NCBI RefSeq assembly: GCF_000972845.2
Contig: NC_040016.1
Location: 23,558,026-23,622,025 of the forward strand
DNA: 64,000 nucleotides
Reading direction: 5' to 3'
Source: Larimichthys crocea
Taxonomy: Eukaryota; Chordata; Actinopteri; Sciaenidae
Below, piece by piece: positions 60,981 to 64,000 of this stretch. Positions within the stretch are counted from its first letter, which is position 1, and every line of letters starts with the position of its first letter. Made by a program: the position numbers and the translations under genes. The notes beneath the pieces were generated by a model. That model had not been told where the DNA came from and did no database searches. It saw only the letters and a program-made list of their open reading frames with translations.

Positions 60981-62623
60981 TGCCTACATACAGTAAATAT
61001 GAGCTTTTGTCATGTATTGTTTCATGTAAGATTGTGGAGCATTAAATTAATAAGGTGCACATTTATTTTTCATTTGACTCTTTACATATGGCACATGACA
61101 TTTACAGAGATGTGTTGACTGCTTCTATCATCCCTCCTATACTGAACATGTGTGTGTGTTGGCAGACAGATGGTCGTAAAGAGAAGAAGAGCAGTACAAG
61201 CTGGTTGTTGCACCTACCAAAACAAATGCATAATTTCTATGCAAATTGCCCATATACCTCAATCTATCACCAGCAAAGGGCTTGACACCTGTTGTGAATA
61301 TGCATGAGTTTATGGCAATTAAAAGCAGGAGAGCGGTGGGAGGAAGAAACAATGATAGCACAGGCAGGAAGAGCTACGGGCCATTCAATACTACGGAGAT
61401 GTAATTCCTCTCCTCCACACCACTTCACACAGCTACTTTATTGGTTTTGTAATTGAAATCTTCTTTCCCCTTCAGTCCTTCTAGTCCAACTCCCACTCTG
61501 CTGCATTATTCTGCTTTGGCTGCATCTCTGTGTACACATGAATCACTTTCACTCCACCCTTACTTTTCAGCCAAACTGCTGTGATGACACCCATCACTGC
61601 TTAAACACTCTGACTATATGCAAAAACAAACGGTTAACTTTCTCACAAAACAGTGAGGAGCACTTTAAGCACTGTGGGAGAACCACTGTCTGTTGGTTGT
61701 ATTCACTAATACTCATTGGTGAGCAGAGCTGGGCTATTATTACATGTGTATCAATGAAAAGAACCTGCCAAAACATATGTTAAGAAGAGATTTTCCAAAG
61801 TAAACCACTGAACGGTTTCATTTTAAACTAGAAAATAGAATTTTGTCCCAAAATATTTAAAATATTTGAAGCCTTGTGTTTACTTGTTTGGATTATGAGC
61901 AGATATGAAGACCACTTTGATTTATAATGAAATTTCTCAACTATATAATATATCTATTGGAAGATATCTGCTGTGTCTGACTACAGCATTACAGAGCTAC
62001 AGCCAGGCTCAGTCTAACATGATGATATCGGTCTCTGTCTTAACAATCAAATAACTTTTGAGCTTCAGCCCTGAGATCTTGGAACGTGGTGACAGCTTCA
62101 CAAAGATGCTTGATTGGCCGCAGTTCAGCAGGACAAACTGAAGGTGAACTCTCAAAGGGTGCACATGTTGGGGTATTCAGAAGGTAAAGTACATTTCACT
62201 GTGACAATCCCTTCACTCATTGTCAGGACAGCTTTGCACACTCTTGAAGAGAGTGAAAAGATTATGTTTAGCAAATTTGGGAATTAGGTAATTTCTGGTG
62301 CAAAACAGAAATAAAATACAAAGAGATTTCTGAAAAGACGAGGTCTTCCCATACAACAGCATGTGTGTGTACATGTGTGCATGCTCCTCATAATCGGCTG
62401 TAGTGTGATGAGAGTGTACATCTCGGTTAACTGAGCCTCTAATCTAATGATATTCATTGATACACTGGAGTGTGGCCTCAGCTTGCAGAGCAGAAAGTAA
62501 TTAGTTACACTTTTAAACCAGAGCTAATCCTCGCTGCCAATATGCTGCTTGTTTCTCCCAAAATGTATGGGCAGCTCAAGTGTGAGTGTGTGCATGCGTG
62601 CGTGCGTGCGTGCGTGCATGTGC

Positions 62624-62667
<44 letters not shown>

Positions 62668-63415
62668 TTAAAAACTGGAGGGGTGATATTTATAGATGCT
62701 GAATGAGCACACCGATGCCCATCTCTCACTAAATGTACCAAAGTTTGAACTTCTAATTGTAGTAGCTTTACTTTCTTCACTGCATAACTGATTTCAGACC
62801 AGTGTTGGTCACCAATCAAGCCAATCATTCATTCTATTTGACAATGCCACTGCAGTGATGCTTGTGTCTGAATAAAACTAAATCAAGCAGCGGATTCGAT
62901 TAGTCTATGACATTGTGGAGCATGTGCGCAAACCATTTAACCATCCACAAATGGATGCATGTGCTCCACCACTCATTGCACCTTCACTCAATAAGAAGCA
63001 CGGCTCCAGACACAGTACCAAAACATCAGAACACATGTCGGTACACATGGCTGTGGCTATTTACTGCAGATCTCCTGCACACTGATTCAGCGACACAATA
63101 ATTGTGGTAAAAGTGCTTCAAATAAAAAGAAAGATTAAGTTCATAAATGTGCCTCTTGATAACCACAGATCCTTGCAAAACAATAGGACAATCATGACAT
63201 CAGTGAACAACCTAAACAATGTTTAACTCAAACTTAACGTCCATCTGATCGTCACCCTCTGATCTCTAGTAAACACATTAACACATTATTATGAATACCA
63301 GTCCACTACATCTAGAACTGAAATCACCAGCATCAACGTCTGTGTCTGCTATATATTACTATATATATAGATATCTATATCCGATCTATATCTATCTATA
63401 TATATATCCTATTTT
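60561..63415. other. Intron-like region with simple repeats
   Basis: (GT)n lies at 60943-60972. (CGTG)n followed by (GA)n lies at 62596-62668. (TA)/(TATC) tracts lie at 63350-63410. An octamer atgcaaat lies at 61239. No coding exon is recognised. Confidence 0.5.
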
Positions 63416-64000
63416 AGTTCTGTCAAATTACCCGTTAATTTTGTCGCTAATTTACAGGACTAACGCGTTAAAAAACTTAACGCCATTACGTCGTTTTGTT
63501 TACTTCGTGCCGGCGCCATTTTGGCTGTGGCCCAGTCGAGCTTTGTTCCCGATATCTTAGTGTGTGTGTGCTTTGGGGTGTATCACGCGGCATTACTTCA
63601 ACCCTCCCGCGAGACTGCGCCCTGGGCGGTCGGCCCACATTGCCCATAGCTAAAACCCGGCCCTGCTTGCTTTTCGTTTAGGTCGATCTGCCCACATCCA
63701 CTATGGCGGGAACCCGTTAACGTCTTGCAGCACCGGACCCAACCTGCTCAGTGAGCGGCTGTGTATCTCTGTCATGATCTCTCCTCCCCTACCGGCGAGG
63801 TCTATTGTATCTCTGTCCTATGGCTTCTATCCTACCTAAAACGGCGCGTCTGTCTGCCTCGATGTCTCTGCTCTCTGCCTTCACACTCACCGGAGAGNNN
63901 NNNNNNNNNNNNNNNNNNNNNNNNNNNCAATAACATGAATGAATTTCATATACTTTATCTGAGTTTATTCTACATTAATTTGATCATTTTACATAAATAA
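63416..64000 (+). mobile_element. BED-finger hAT-like element, copy 3, cut by gap and window end
   Basis: It starts agttctgtcaaattacccgt, a noisy version of the copy 2 terminus. It shares gagactgcgccctgg, cacattgcccatagctaaaa and cggaccc-aacctgctca with copy 2. It then enters degraded 40-bp units before the N run. After the gap, the segment ending attttacataaataa matches 23765-23800 and the complement of 21645-21680. Confidence 0.7.
63898..63927. other. Assembly gap of 30 N
   Basis: The run of N falls inside the tandem part of hAT copy 3. Confidence 0.99.

Noticed and set aside
63761..64000. Open frame running through the N gap
   Set aside because: It is an artefact of translating unknown bases within a degraded transposon copy.

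Overview
The window is vertebrate nuclear DNA, most likely from a teleost fish of the spiny-rayed group. The evidence is spliced exons of a vertebrate PH-domain gene, very long introns, abundant CA/TA microsatellites, and fish-type interspersed repeats: Rex3/RTE and L2/L1-type LINEs, tRNA-derived SINEs, Tc1-like and hAT elements. There are no bacterial genes, operons or CRISPR arrays.

One gene can be supported. It is a PLEKHA5/6/7-family gene, most like plekha6, read on the minus strand. Three consecutive-looking exons build the middle and end of the PH domain (29703-29775, 17682-17782, 5240-5355). A fourth exon (3851-4366) carries the family's QRKSSM-LQQWVN motif. Splice sites and reading phases join exactly across all four. 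A fifth family exon, with the YADP motif, lies at 65-139 but on the plus strand, beyond a 10-N gap. That means either a misoriented contig or a real inversion. The 5' exons were not found and probably lie beyond 64000.

Layout: 1-894 is an inverted-orientation contig with the YADP exon. 895-904 is a gap. 905-3150 is a hAT end plus a GCTAA-rich satellite. 3851-5355 holds two exons. 5356-13415 is an intron with a hAT composite, a region of repeated CTGACGGAGTTGACA motifs, a SINE, a Tc1 relic, a MITE and a LINE tail. 15741-16615 is a 5'-truncated Rex3 copy with exact target duplications. 17682-17782 is an exon. 20338-20407 is a striking microRNA-like hairpin. 21582-23914 holds two copies of a BED-finger hAT family, one with 14 copies of a 40-bp repeat. 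23985-27018 and 27868-30739 are two copies of the same block (Tc1 + PH exon + LINE). The first is full of scattered indels and looks like unpolished read sequence. 30740-36050 is dense in LINE, MITE and hAT debris. 36050-55790 is mostly unique intron-like DNA. 55806-58330 is a 2.5-kb VNTR with a 97-bp higher-order unit. 60060-60480 has a MADF-domain remnant. 63416-64000 is a third copy of the BED hAT, cut by a 30-N gap and the window end.

I see no previously undescribed multi-gene system. The observations most worth checking are the orientation conflict in plekha6, the probable false duplication of its PH exon, the hairpin at 20.3 kb, and several transposons whose ends can be fixed to the base.
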